NCBI GenBank assembly: GCA_947253305.1
Contig: CAMXYZ010000011.1
Coordinates: 1 to 20,467, forward strand
Source of the DNA: an uncultured Helcococcus sp.
Lineage (GTDB): Bacteria > Bacillota > Clostridia > Tissierellales > Peptoniphilaceae
Direction of reading: 5' to 3'
DNA: 20,467 nt
Part shown: in pieces, positions 1-7,627 of the stretch
Layout of the letters: each line of letters starts with the position of its first letter
How positions within the stretch are numbered: position 1 is the first letter of the stretch
Program-made: the position numbers and the translations under genes
The notes under the pieces: generated by a model
Seen by the model: the letters and a program-made list of their open reading frames with translations, nothing else
Databases searched by the model: none
What the model was told of the DNA's origin: nothing

Positions 1-189
1 CAGGCTCTAAAACTCTAAAATTTAAAGTCTGTTTATATTTAAATATCAATTTTCACTAACTCGCAAGAACATCATTTGTGTCACAAATGACTAAACAGTA
101 AAAAATAAAGTCTTATTTTTTTATGTTCTTGTTTTGGAAAACCCCAAGCCCCTTTTTATTTTTATTACCCAATATTAGTATTAAAATTT
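1..189. other. Left-edge non-coding region
   Basis: No convincing gene is visible here on either strand. The stretch is very AT-rich apart from a short C-rich patch (GGGGCTTGGGG on the minus strand, about 147-157). It contains a tandem 8-bp direct repeat CTCTAAAA at 5-12 and 13-20, and the nested inverted repeats listed separately at 64-131. It lies downstream of the GtrA operon. I see no classic GC-stem plus T-tract terminator for that operon. What lies left of position 1 is unknown. Confidence 0.6.
64..131. repeat. Nested inverted repeats, branched hairpin potential
   Basis: The outer arms CAAGAACAT (64-72) and ATGTTCTTG (123-131) are perfect 9-bp inverted repeats. Inside them lies a perfect palindrome, 9-bp arms around one base (72-90, TCATTTGTG-T-CACAAATGA). 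A second, AT-only inverted repeat follows (AAAAAATAA at 100-108 with TTATTTTTT at 113-121). Together they could fold as one outer stem carrying two hairpins. On the plus strand the outer stem is followed by TTTT. It could be a terminator or small structured RNA, an operator, or the end of a mobile element; the sequence alone does not decide. Confidence 0.6.
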
Positions 190-408
190 TTACTGCATTA
201 ATTGTTTAAATTTTACTATAATATAGTCTCCATAAATTTTAATAGATCCAGAATTTGGACATATTAGCATATCTTTTATTTCTTTATTTTTAACTATTCT
301 TTCAACTTCTTCTGAAAGTAATCTTATGAAATACGGCACTACAGTAACCAAATATCTCTTAATGACGAAATCATCAACTTTTTTTAAATATAAACAATTT
401 TGATCCAA
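190..408 (-). CDS. Doubtful small ORF, unknown function
   Basis: This is an open frame of up to 72 codons with a TTG start. It overlaps the end of the GtrA gene by about 35 bp in another frame. I do not recognise the product; it has no membrane segment or known motif, and its second half (around MLICPNSGSIKIYG) looks moderately protein-like. No ribosome binding site precedes the TTG, the in-frame GTG, or the only ATG (which leaves about 25 codons). It may be the remnant of a lost gene or a chance open frame. Confidence 0.15.
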   Translation of the reverse strand: MDQNCLYLKKVDDFVIKRYLVTVVPYFIRLLSEEVERIVKNKEIKDMLICPNSGSIKIYGDYIIVKFKQLMQ

Positions 409-790
409 TATAATTTGAAACTAACACAAATAAATTTGATATTATTTTCATCAATATACCATTATAATTTAATAGATCGACACCTATATACATAATTGCT
501 ACATCGACAAGTCCGGTTAAAAGTCTAACTGATACAAAAGATACTAATTCTTTTATTGCAACACTTTTTTCCCAAGTTTTTGATTCAAATACCCAAATTT
601 TATTGGTTATAAATGCAAATATTACCGAAAATATCCATGCTATTACTGTACTTGGTACATTTTCTATATTCAAGATATTGTAGCTTATATGATAAGTTAT
701 TATATTAATAAATGTTGTTATCCCGCCAAAAAAAATATAAAGTATGGGACCTTTATATTTTAAATAATATTTCATTAAAAATTCTTTCAT
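374..790 (-). CDS. GtrA-family membrane protein
   Basis: A small integral membrane protein of 138 residues with about four hydrophobic segments (roughly residues 15-35, 47-63, 80-102 and 108-130). Family marks are the glycine-rich first helix (FFGGITTFIN), the loop NKIWVFES, and the basic tail ending SKLFIFKK. GtrA proteins are thought to move lipid-linked sugars across the membrane for cell-wall or O-antigen glycosylation; the role here is inferred from family only. The ATG at 790 is chosen because GAGGAG lies just upstream in the end of the preceding gene. An in-frame ATG further upstream at 859 has no such site. The XRE gene stops one base before this start, so the two are probably translated together. 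No glycosyltransferase lies in the window. Confidence 0.85.
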   Translation of the reverse strand: MKEFLMKYYLKYKGPILYIFFGGITTFINIITYHISYNILNIENVPSTVIAWIFSVIFAFITNKIWVFESKTWEKSVAIKELVSFVSVRLLTGLVDVAIMYIGVDLLNYNGILMKIISNLFVLVSNYIGSKLFIFKKS

Positions 791-791
791 C

Positions 792-1001
792 TTACTCCTC
801 ATCTGGAATATATTCCAATATATCTCCCGGTTGACAATCAAGAGCCTCACAAATCGCATCTAGAGTTTCAATTCTAATTGCCTTCGCACGATTGTTTTTT
901 AGTATAGATATATTTGAAATTGTTATTCCAACTTTCTCTGATAATTCAGTAACTGACATCTTTCTTTTTGCTAACATTATATCTATATTTACTACTATCA
1001 T
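792..1001 (-). CDS. YozG-like XRE-family transcriptional regulator
   Basis: A 69-residue protein that is almost entirely one Cro/CI-type helix-turn-helix domain. The stretch MSVTELSEKVGITISNISILKNN (about residues 15-37) holds the turn and recognition helix. The ending LDAICEALDCQPGDILEY is typical of YozG-like regulators. Its ATG overlaps the stop of the DUF2975 gene as ATGA, with only a weak GGA upstream, so translation is probably coupled. Proteins of this type are commonly encoded next to DUF2975 membrane proteins, which supports both calls. It probably controls its own operon; the promoter at 1527-1555 is the obvious target, but I see no clear palindrome there. Confidence 0.88.
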   Translation of the reverse strand: MIVVNIDIMLAKRKMSVTELSEKVGITISNISILKNNRAKAIRIETLDAICEALDCQPGDILEYIPDEE

Positions 1002-1504
1002 ATCGTCAAGTCCATTTCTATTTGCATCTCAGCACTTCTTTCCACTAAAAATGCAAGTGGATTAACTAGTATATGTCCCGCTAATATAAAACTTATGAAT
1101 ACTATCCAAATTGCAAGTAAAGCTATTGAATGCCAATTTAATATAACCATAATTATATTAGCAATTAGAGAAAATAGAAGTGTAAATATTAATTTCTTAT
1201 CTATGGTTTTAAGAATATTAGCATTTTCAAAAGTAAATATATTTCCAGTTTTTAGATTTCTTAATAATTTTAAAACATCTTTAATACCAAGTATTATCAT
1301 TATTGTTATAGTATAAAATATTATTTCCCACAATATTATTCCTGCTAAAGCCATAGTTTTGTCGATATAAAATTTATATCCAAAATATGTTGTAACACCA
1401 AATCCTATAGTAGTTACGCAAATTAAGAATACATATGCTAAATATTCTAAATTTAATAGTGATTTCTCAATTTTTTCATCTTTTAACATCTTGTTTTTCG
1501 GCAT
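998..1504 (-). CDS. DUF2975 family membrane protein
   Basis: A 168-residue membrane protein with four hydrophobic segments, about residues 20-42, 52-75, 105-125 and 130-152. After the second pair comes the loop LKTGNIFTFENANILKTI, of the type (G-x-x-F) that marks DUF2975 proteins. The biochemical role of the family is unknown. The ATG at 1504 is preferred because GGAGGAG (1508-1514) precedes it. The promoter -10 at 1527-1532 puts the likely transcript start near 1520, so an in-frame start at 1555 could not be used. It heads a three-gene unit with the XRE regulator and the GtrA gene. A sensor or effector partner of the regulator is a reasonable guess, not shown. Confidence 0.85.
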   Translation of the reverse strand: MPKNKMLKDEKIEKSLLNLEYLAYVFLICVTTIGFGVTTYFGYKFYIDKTMALAGIILWEIIFYTITIMIILGIKDVLKLLRNLKTGNIFTFENANILKTIDKKLIFTLLFSLIANIIMVILNWHSIALLAIWIVFISFILAGHILVNPLAFLVERSAEMQIEMDLTI

Positions 1505-1526
1505 ATTCTCCTCCATATTGACTAAA

Positions 1527-1555
1527 ATTATATCAAAGTATTTATCGATATTCAA
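1527..1555 (-). promoter_or_regulatory. Promoter of DUF2975-XRE-GtrA operon
   Basis: On the minus strand TTGAAT (1550-1555) and TATAAT (1527-1532) are separated by exactly 17 bp, a near-consensus sigma-A promoter. The expected transcript start near 1520 leaves a very short leader ahead of the GGAGGAG site and the ATG at 1504. It lies just downstream of the terminator of the preceding operon. Confidence 0.8.
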
Positions 1556-1561
1556 TAAATA

Positions 1562-1594
1562 AAATGCCAGAAAAATTAATTTCTGACATTTTAC
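1562..1594 (-). terminator. Terminator of the nup-deo operon
   Basis: On the minus strand AAATG-T-CAGAAA pairs with TTTCTG-G-CATTT (one U-G wobble) around a short AT loop, followed by TTTATTTATT. It starts about 10 bases after the pdp stop codon. The stem is AT-rich but long, and nearly symmetric, so it could act on both strands. Confidence 0.75.
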
Positions 1595-1605
1595 ATATAC
1601 TTATA

Positions 1606-2928
1606 TTAATATTTTATAACTTCATCCTTTGTTACTTTTGCAAGTATTAGAGGATTCATCTTAGGTTTTTCTTCGGAAATATCATATGCATCTAATAATA
1701 GTTTTTCAGCTTCTTCAATTGCTTTCTCGTCATTTGTATATAATATAGCAATTGTTTCACCTTCTTTAACTTCATCTCCAGTTTTCTTTACTAATTTAAT
1801 TCCTGATGCAAAATCAATTGTATCTTCTTTTGTCTTTCTTCCTGCACCAAGTATAACTGAAGAGATTCCAATTTTTTCTGTATTCATTTCATAAACATAT
1901 CCATTAGCATTTGACTTAACTTCATGTACTATTGAAGCCTTTTCAAATTTATCCAAATCTTTTAAATAAGATGTATCCCCACCTTGAGCTTCTACAAATT
2001 CTAAGAATTTTTCAAACGCTGAACCATCATGAATTCTATCTCTAACTCTTTGTCTATTAGTTCCTAAATTTCCTTCACCTGCCATTGTGACAAGATTTGC
2101 AGCTAATTCAATACATACTTCAGTCAAGTCTTCTGGACCATGTCCTTTTAATGTTTCAACTACTTCAATTATCTCTAATGTATTTCCTATATTATGTCCC
2201 AAAGGAATATCCATTTCGGTAATTAGAGCTGCAGTTGTTTTACCAGCATTTTCTCCTATTGCTACCATTTCTGTTGCAAGTTCTATAGCTTTGTCAACAG
2301 TCTTCATAAATGCACCTGAACCCGTCTTGACATCAAGTAGTATCGCATCTGATCCTGCTGCTAATTTTTTAGACATAATTGATGCAGCAATTAAAGGAAT
2401 ACTATCAACTGTTGAAGTAACATCTCTAAGTGCATATATCAACTTGTCTGCAGGAGCTAAATTTCCAGTTTGACCTATTACTGAGACTCCAACTTCATTA
2501 ACTATATCAATAAATCTTTGAGTTTCAAGTGAAGTATTAAGTCCTGGAATAGCTTCCATTTTGTCTACAGTACCACCGGTATGACCTAAACCTCTACCTG
2601 ACATTTTCGCCATCTTAACACCGAATGATGCAACTAATGGAGCTATAATTAAAGTTGTCTTATCTCCAACTCCTCCTGTAGAGTGCTTGTCTACTTTAAT
2701 TCCTTTAATTGATGAAAGATCAACTATATCACCACTATCTCTAACGGATAATGTAAATTCTAAAGTTTCATTTTCAGTCATTCCATTGAAATAGATAGCC
2801 ATTAATAGAGCCGAAACTTGGTAATCCGGAATCTCTTTATTGATAAATCCCTCAATAAAGAATCTAATCTCTTCTTTACTTAGCTCTTCACCATGTTTCT
2901 TTTTTTCTATAATATCGACCATTCTCAT
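1606..2928 (-). CDS. pdp: Pyrimidine-nucleoside phosphorylase
   Basis: A cytoplasmic enzyme that splits uridine, thymidine or deoxyuridine with phosphate to the free base and (deoxy)ribose-1-phosphate. The 440 residues match the family length. The phosphate-binding segment KHSTGGVGDK is at residues 81-90, and the thymidine/pyrimidine phosphorylase signature SGRGLGHTGGTVDKME at 110-125. The C-terminal alpha/beta domain includes GAGRKTKEDTIDFASG. The ATG at 2928 is chosen because AAGGAG lies 7 bases upstream; a longer in-frame start at 2961 lies within the end of cdd. It is the last gene of the nucleoside operon, directly after cdd. DeoA-type thymidine phosphorylase has the same signature, but the broader-specificity Pdp form is usual in Firmicutes. 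Confidence 0.95.
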   Translation of the reverse strand: MRMVDIIEKKKHGEELSKEEIRFFIEGFINKEIPDYQVSALLMAIYFNGMTENETLEFTLSVRDSGDIVDLSSIKGIKVDKHSTGGVGDKTTLIIAPLVASFGVKMAKMSGRGLGHTGGTVDKMEAIPGLNTSLETQRFIDIVNEVGVSVIGQTGNLAPADKLIYALRDVTSTVDSIPLIAASIMSKKLAAGSDAILLDVKTGSGAFMKTVDKAIELATEMVAIGENAGKTTAALITEMDIPLGHNIGNTLEIIEVVETLKGHGPEDLTEVCIELAANLVTMAGEGNLGTNRQRVRDRIHDGSAFEKFLEFVEAQGGDTSYLKDLDKFEKASIVHEVKSNANGYVYEMNTEKIGISSVILGAGRKTKEDTIDFASGIKLVKKTGDEVKEGETIAILYTNDEKAIEEAEKLLLDAYDISEEKPKMNPLILAKVTKDEVIKY

Positions 2929-2941
2929 AATTTTACTCCTT

Positions 2942-3361
2942 TTATAGTTTTGAAAAACCAAATCCTAAAGGCAATAATTCTTTTAATGTAAAAGTTTCAT
3001 AATTGTCTTCATCAAGAGCAAGAGTAATTAAGAATGTTTCAGGATCACAATTATCCATCATTACTTGTCTACATACTCCACAAGGTGGTGTATATTCAGT
3101 AACTGTTCTCTTCTTACCTCCAAGTACAACTATACTTTCAAACTCTACATCACCTTCAGATATAGCTTTAAAAAATGCTGTTCTCTCAGCACATATACTT
3201 GGTGTTAATGTTGATGATTCAATATTAACTCCGCTGTATTTCTTACCACTCTTTGTTGTTAATACTGCAGATACATTAAATTCAGTAATAGGAGCCTTAG
3301 ATAGATTTAAATTATCTAGAGCTAGTCTAATGTCCTTTTTTAATTGTACTTGATCCAACAT
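2942..3361 (-). CDS. cdd: Cytidine deaminase
   Basis: A zinc enzyme that deaminates cytidine and deoxycytidine to uridine and deoxyuridine, giving Pdp its substrates. The 139 residues fit the small tetrameric form of Gram-positive bacteria. Catalytic motif CAE is at residues 57-59 (zinc ligand C57, proton shuttle E59). PCGVC at 93-97 supplies the other two zinc cysteines, C94 and C97. The substrate-binding segment FNVSAV is at about 28-33. The start overlaps the deoC stop by one base (TAATG), with a GAGGG-type binding site inside deoC. It sits between deoC and pdp in one transcript. Confidence 0.96.
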   Translation of the reverse strand: MLDQVQLKKDIRLALDNLNLSKAPITEFNVSAVLTTKSGKKYSGVNIESSTLTPSICAERTAFFKAISEGDVEFESIVVLGGKKRTVTEYTPPCGVCRQVMMDNCDPETFLITLALDEDNYETFTLKELLPLGFGFSKL

Positions 3362-4029
3362 TAATATCCCTCTGCTTTCTCATTATTAGCTAATTTGATT
3401 AATCTTGATGTCCCTAATCTATCTGCTCCAAGTTCTATAAATTTCTTAGCATCTTCGATTGAATTAATGCCGCCAGCAGCTTTAATCTTAACATGATCAG
3501 CTACATGGTCTGCAAATAATTTTATATCTTCAAAAGTTGCCCCTGCTGTGGAAAAACCTGTTGATGTCTTGATATAATCAGCACCTGAATCAGACACTAT
3601 TTTACACATCTTGATTTTTTCTTCTTCTGTCAATAAAGCTGTTTCGATTATAACTTTTAATATATTATCTCCACAAACTTCTTTAATTTCCTTGATTTCA
3701 TTTAAAACAAAGTCGTAATTTTTATTTTTTAACTCATTGATATTAATTACCATATCAATTTCTGTAGCACCATTATCAATCGCTTCTTTTGTTTCAAAAA
3801 CCTTAGTTGCTGTTGTTGAATAACCATTTGGAAATCCAATTACAGTACAAACAACTAATTTGTCTCCAGCATATTCTTTTGCTCTTTTAACATAGGAAGC
3901 TGGTATACATACTGATGCAACTCCATTTTCAACTGCTTCATCTATTAATGTTTCTATTTCTTCCCATGTAGCTGTTTGTTTTAATAATGTGTGATCTACT
4001 TTACTTAAAATTGTTTTAATATCCATCAT
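3361..4029 (-). CDS. deoC: Deoxyribose-phosphate aldolase
   Basis: A class I aldolase that cleaves 2-deoxyribose-5-phosphate to acetaldehyde and glyceraldehyde-3-phosphate, feeding nucleoside sugars into glycolysis. It is 222 residues long, the short bacterial form. The Schiff-base lysine is in YIKTSTGF (K154). A second active-site lysine is K183 in KIKAAGG, and the conserved aspartate is D92 in EIDMV. GADRLGTSR near the C-terminus is the phosphate-binding end. Two adjacent ATG codons (4029 and 4026) follow AAAGGAG; either could be the start, and the second has the more usual spacing. It overlaps the end of nupQ. It needs a phosphopentomutase, not in this window, to receive Pdp product. Confidence 0.96.
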   Translation of the reverse strand: MMDIKTILSKVDHTLLKQTATWEEIETLIDEAVENGVASVCIPASYVKRAKEYAGDKLVVCTVIGFPNGYSTTATKVFETKEAIDNGATEIDMVININELKNKNYDFVLNEIKEIKEVCGDNILKVIIETALLTEEEKIKMCKIVSDSGADYIKTSTGFSTAGATFEDIKLFADHVADHVKIKAAGGINSIEDAKKFIELGADRLGTSRLIKLANNEKAEGY

Positions 4030-4898
4030 CTTACTCCTTTAATATATGGCTTACCACTTGCTCTTGGCGCTTCTGACTTTCCTACTAATACTAATACTAC
4101 TAATGTCATTACAAATGGAAGCATTGCGTAGAATTGACTTGGTATTGATGATCCAGCACCTAGATAAATTGCTAATGCTTGAGCCAAACCAAACATCAAT
4201 GCTGCACCATAAGCTCCATGAGGAGTCCATTTACCAAAAATTACAGCTGCTAAAGCGATAAATCCTTGCCCTGTAATAGATGTAGGTGTAAAGTTAGAAA
4301 TTAGTGAAACTGTTACACTTGCTCCACCAAGACCAGCTAAGAAGCCTGATGCCATAACTGAAAAATATCTAATTCTATTTACATTAATACCTAGAGTATC
4401 TGCTGCTGCAGGATGTTCTCCTGTCGCTAATACTCTTAATCCCCATTTTGTCTTGTAAAGAAAAATCCATAATAATATTACTGATATCAAAGCTATAATA
4501 GCTGGTGATGGTATACCGAATATTATCGGCATTTTTCTTTGCATAACTGGTGAGTTTGCCCCACCAAAGAATAAACTTGATAGGAATAATGTTAAGCCTG
4601 CACCAATCATATTTATTGCTATACCAGATACTGTTTGGTCAGCTCTAAATGTAATAGATGCTACCGCGTGAAGTAATCCTACCAGCATACCTGCTACACC
4701 ACCTAGGAAGAACCCAATAATAGGGCTTCCTGTCACATAAGACATAGATGCTGCAGTAAAAGCTCCAACAGCCATCATTCCTTCTATACCTATATTAACT
4801 ACACCTGATCTTTCTGAAATAACTCCACCCATAGCTCCAAAAACTAATGGAGTAGAATACATAAGTGTTATTAAGAAAATTGTTAATAATTGATTCAT
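4026..4898 (-). CDS. nupQ: Nucleoside ABC transporter permease (NupQ/YufQ-like)
   Basis: A membrane permease of 290 residues with about eight to nine transmembrane segments, of the BPD_transp_2 (branched-chain amino acid/sugar/nucleoside) family. Family marks are the N-terminal GGVISERSGVVNIGIEGMM (about residues 24-42) and the cytoplasmic EAA-like loop VLATGEHPAAADTLGINVNR (about 155-174), which contacts the ATPase. It is the smaller of two permeases; with NupP it would form the heterodimeric channel. Its ATG overlaps the nupP stop (ATGA), with AAGGAG upstream. Homologues in Bacillus and Lactococcus carry purine and pyrimidine nucleosides. The deoC-cdd-pdp genes downstream support nucleosides as the substrate. 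Confidence 0.9.
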   Translation of the reverse strand: MNQLLTIFLITLMYSTPLVFGAMGGVISERSGVVNIGIEGMMAVGAFTAASMSYVTGSPIIGFFLGGVAGMLVGLLHAVASITFRADQTVSGIAINMIGAGLTLFLSSLFFGGANSPVMQRKMPIIFGIPSPAIIALISVILLWIFLYKTKWGLRVLATGEHPAAADTLGINVNRIRYFSVMASGFLAGLGGASVTVSLISNFTPTSITGQGFIALAAVIFGKWTPHGAYGAALMFGLAQALAIYLGAGSSIPSQFYAMLPFVMTLVVLVLVGKSEAPRASGKPYIKGVR

Positions 4899-6031
4899 AC
4901 CTTCTCCTTAGCTTTTCTACTTGCAATTCTTTGTGCTATAACAGGTAATATTGTTGAAATAGCAATAAAGAATATTATTATACCTATAAGAACTGAAACT
5001 ATCTCTGATGGAACCTTATATTGTTGTTGTAATACTGATCCACCAATTTTAAATACTGAGAATAATAAACCTGCCGGTATTACTCCGATTAAACTTGAAC
5101 CAGCGATAAGTGCAACTGATAGTCCGTCGAATCCATAATTTTCAAAAACTGCCATACTATTAATCTTATGAGGTGTTAAACTCATTATATTAACAGCACC
5201 AGCAAGCCCTGCTATTATACCAGCAATAGCCATTGATCTTATAATATTTTTTCTAACATCTATACCAGCAAATTCTGCTGCATCTTTATTGAATCCAACA
5301 GATTTTAATTGATATCCTAATGTTGATTTCTTAATTATAAAATGTAGTAAGAATGCTACTATTACAGCAATTATAATTCCATAGTTTAAATCCGATCTTG
5401 AAAGTACCTTACCAATTATTGGAACCTCTGATAATCCAGAGAAGTCTCCAACCGCCTTTTGTGCAGCATATAGTTTTAATTGTCCAGATACATTAATTGG
5501 ATTAGTACCTGATGTTTCTTGCACAAATAAAGGTGAAGCTAATGCTACATAGTTTAGGAAATATAATCCTATCCAGTTAAGCATTATTCCAGAAATAACT
5601 TCGTGAACTCCAAATTTAGCTTTTAAGAATCCTGCTAGTCCACCAAATAATAAACCACCTAACATACCTGCTATCAATAATAGTGGAATTTGAATAAACC
5701 ATGGGAAATCTACAAGTATACCTACAACACCAGCAGCTACGAATCCCATCATATATTGACCTTCAGCACCAATATTGAATAATCCTGTCTTAAATGCAAA
5801 TGCTACTGATGCACCAGTAATAATAATTGGAGTAGCTTTTATAACTGTCTCTGCCACATTTCTTGGATTTGTAAATACAACTTTGAACATTGCGCCATAT
5901 GCTTCAAATGGATTAAGATTCAAAGCCAATAACATAAAACCTGCGACTACTAAACCTAAAAGAATAGAAAGAACAGTTCTAAAAAATTGATTATTAACAA
6001 AATATTCTAATTTGTTTTCTTTAGCTTTCAC
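4895..6031 (-). CDS. nupP: Nucleoside ABC transporter permease (NupP/YufP-like)
   Basis: The larger permease partner, 378 residues, with about ten hydrophobic segments. The first spans about residues 16-36. The signature PIIITGASVAFAFKTGLFNIGAEGQ is at about 68-92, and the ATPase-contact loop LKSVGFNKDAAEFAGIDVRKN at about 242-262. It starts with GTG at 6031, preceded by a full AGGAGGT site, and overlaps the end of nupO by 11 bp. The GTG choice is firm because the binding site is so strong. It works with NupQ, the ATPase NupO and the lipoprotein NupN. Substrate is inferred from family and operon context. Confidence 0.9.
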   Translation of the reverse strand: MKAKENKLEYFVNNQFFRTVLSILLGLVVAGFMLLALNLNPFEAYGAMFKVVFTNPRNVAETVIKATPIIITGASVAFAFKTGLFNIGAEGQYMMGFVAAGVVGILVDFPWFIQIPLLLIAGMLGGLLFGGLAGFLKAKFGVHEVISGIMLNWIGLYFLNYVALASPLFVQETSGTNPINVSGQLKLYAAQKAVGDFSGLSEVPIIGKVLSRSDLNYGIIIAVIVAFLLHFIIKKSTLGYQLKSVGFNKDAAEFAGIDVRKNIIRSMAIAGIIAGLAGAVNIMSLTPHKINSMAVFENYGFDGLSVALIAGSSLIGVIPAGLLFSVFKIGGSVLQQQYKVPSEIVSVLIGIIIFFIAISTILPVIAQRIASRKAKEKV

Positions 6032-7550
6032 TTCTACCTCCTGCCATTAATAGTCCGATTTCATTCTCATTTTTCTCGCCTTGTAAGAATTCATCTTGAA
6101 TTTTACCTTTGTAAATTACACCTATTTTATCTGATACATTCATAACTTCATCTAATTCGAAAGATATTAATAATATTGCTTTTCCAGCATCTCTTTGTCT
6201 GATTAATGATTTATGAACATATTCAATAGCCCCAACGTCTAAACCTCTAGTTGGTTGAACTGCGATTAATAAGTCTGGATTTAATGATACTTCTCTCCCA
6301 ATAATTAATTTTTGTTGATTACCGCCAGATAGTGATCTCGCTAATAAATTAGCGCCATCTGCAGGTCTAACATCATATTCATCAATTATCTCTTGAGTAA
6401 AGTCCATTATTGCCTTATTATTCAATATTCCATTTTTAGAATATGGTTCTAAATAATATCTCTCTAAAATTGTATTTTCAGCTACTGTAAAGTCTGGAAC
6501 TAATCCTCTTTTTATTCTATCTTCGTGGATTGTCGCAACCTTTTGGTCAATTGTAAACTTAGGTGTCTTATTTTGGATATCTATACCATTGATAGATATT
6601 GAACCTGATTTTGTCTTGGTTAGATTGGTAATAGCCTCAACTAATTCTTTTTGTCCATTACCATCAATACCTGCAATACCATAAATTTCACCCGCTCTAA
6701 CTTTAAGATTTAATCCATTTACTACAGTTATTTCCCTTTCGTCATCTACGACTAAATCTTTAATTTCTAATATAACATCCTTTGGATCAGCTGTAGTTTT
6801 GTCAACTTTTAATTTTACAGCGTGACCAACCATCATTGTAGCTAAGTCATCTATTGTTGAACTAGCTACATCTACAGTATCTATATAATCTCCTCTTCTA
6901 ATTATTGTACATTCGCTAGCTGCTAATTTTATCTCATCTAGTTTATGAGTAATAATTATTATTGTCTTACCATCTTTAGTTAGATTTTCCATTGTCTTGA
7001 TTAAATCTTCAATCTCTTGAGGTGTTAATACGGCTGTTGGTTCGTCTAATATTAAGATGTCTGCATTACGGTATAATGCCTTTAAAATTTCTACTCTTTG
7101 TTGCATACCAACAGATATATTTTCAATTTTGGCATCTAAATCTACATTTAAACCATATTTATTTACTAATTCTTGTACTTTTTCTCTACTTTTTTTGTAG
7201 TCTAAAAATCCTGCACCTTTAGTTATTTCACTACCTAAGAGGATATTTTCTACTACTGTAAAATTATGAACCAACATAAAATGTTGGTGAACCATACCAA
7301 TCCCCTGTTCTATAGCCACACCAGGATCTGTGATATCGATTTCTTTTCCGTTAATTTTTATAACGCCCGAATCAGCTTGATATAATCCATACAAGATATT
7401 CATGAGCGTTGATTTACCTGCACCATTCTCTCCCAATAGAGCGTGAACAGTACCTTTTTTTACATCTAATTTTACATTCCTTAAAGCAGTAAATGTACCA
7501 AATGTTTTTATTATGCCTTCCATTTGTACAGCATAGTTATTATTCTCCAT
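6021..7550 (-). CDS. nupO: Nucleoside ABC transporter ATPase (NupO/YufO-like)
   Basis: A double ATP-binding-cassette protein of 509 residues that drives the nucleoside importer. The first domain has Walker A GENGAGKST (40-48), signature region SVGMQQR (146-152) and Walker B ILILDEP (165-171). The second domain has a degenerate P-loop GIAGIDGNGQ (291-300), an intact LSGGNQQK (407-414) and PTRGLDVG (433-440). This asymmetry is typical of two-domain ATPases of the sugar/nucleoside import class, so only the first site is expected to hydrolyse ATP normally. The ATG at 7550 has AAGGGG upstream. A terminator hairpin separates it from nupN; nupP overlaps its 3' end. Confidence 0.93.
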   Translation of the reverse strand: MENNNYAVQMEGIIKTFGTFTALRNVKLDVKKGTVHALLGENGAGKSTLMNILYGLYQADSGVIKINGKEIDITDPGVAIEQGIGMVHQHFMLVHNFTVVENILLGSEITKGAGFLDYKKSREKVQELVNKYGLNVDLDAKIENISVGMQQRVEILKALYRNADILILDEPTAVLTPQEIEDLIKTMENLTKDGKTIIIITHKLDEIKLAASECTIIRRGDYIDTVDVASSTIDDLATMMVGHAVKLKVDKTTADPKDVILEIKDLVVDDEREITVVNGLNLKVRAGEIYGIAGIDGNGQKELVEAITNLTKTKSGSISINGIDIQNKTPKFTIDQKVATIHEDRIKRGLVPDFTVAENTILERYYLEPYSKNGILNNKAIMDFTQEIIDEYDVRPADGANLLARSLSGGNQQKLIIGREVSLNPDLLIAVQPTRGLDVGAIEYVHKSLIRQRDAGKAILLISFELDEVMNVSDKIGVIYKGKIQDEFLQGEKNENEIGLLMAGGRSES

Positions 7551-7571
7551 GTTTACCCCTTTAATATAGTT

Positions 7572-7602
7572 AAAAAAAAGGGAGAAGAAATTCTCCCTTT
7601 TC
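7572..7602 (-). terminator. Intra-operon terminator between nupN and nupO
   Basis: On the minus strand the 11-base arm AAAAGGGAGAA, loop TTTC and TTCTCCCTTTT form a perfect stem followed by a run of eight T. It is a textbook intrinsic terminator, about 25 bases after the nupN stop and just before the nupO binding site. No separate promoter for nupO is visible in the remaining 20-odd bases, so transcripts must read through. Partial termination would leave most transcripts carrying nupN only. Confidence 0.9.
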
Positions 7603-7627
7603 TATTTCTTTATCTTAACAAGAAATT

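Noticed and set aside
72..90. Crp/Fnr or Rex operator (TTTGTGTCACAAA core)
   Set aside because: The half-sites are separated by one base, while Rex sites have four and Crp/Fnr sites six between half-sites; no promoter is adjacent.
145..160. G-quadruplex on the minus strand
   Set aside because: Only two GGGG tracts are present; four are needed for an intramolecular quadruplex.
1..190. tracrRNA (anti-repeat CAGGCTCTAAAAC followed by hairpins) on the plus strand
   Set aside because: The stretch after the possible anti-repeat has no nexus-type hairpin, and the GC-poor structures start only 50 bases later; no cas gene is in the window.
2087..2473. 128-codon open frame on the plus strand within pdp
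   Set aside because: It is antisense to a fully conserved enzyme gene, has no binding site, and its composition mirrors pdp codons.
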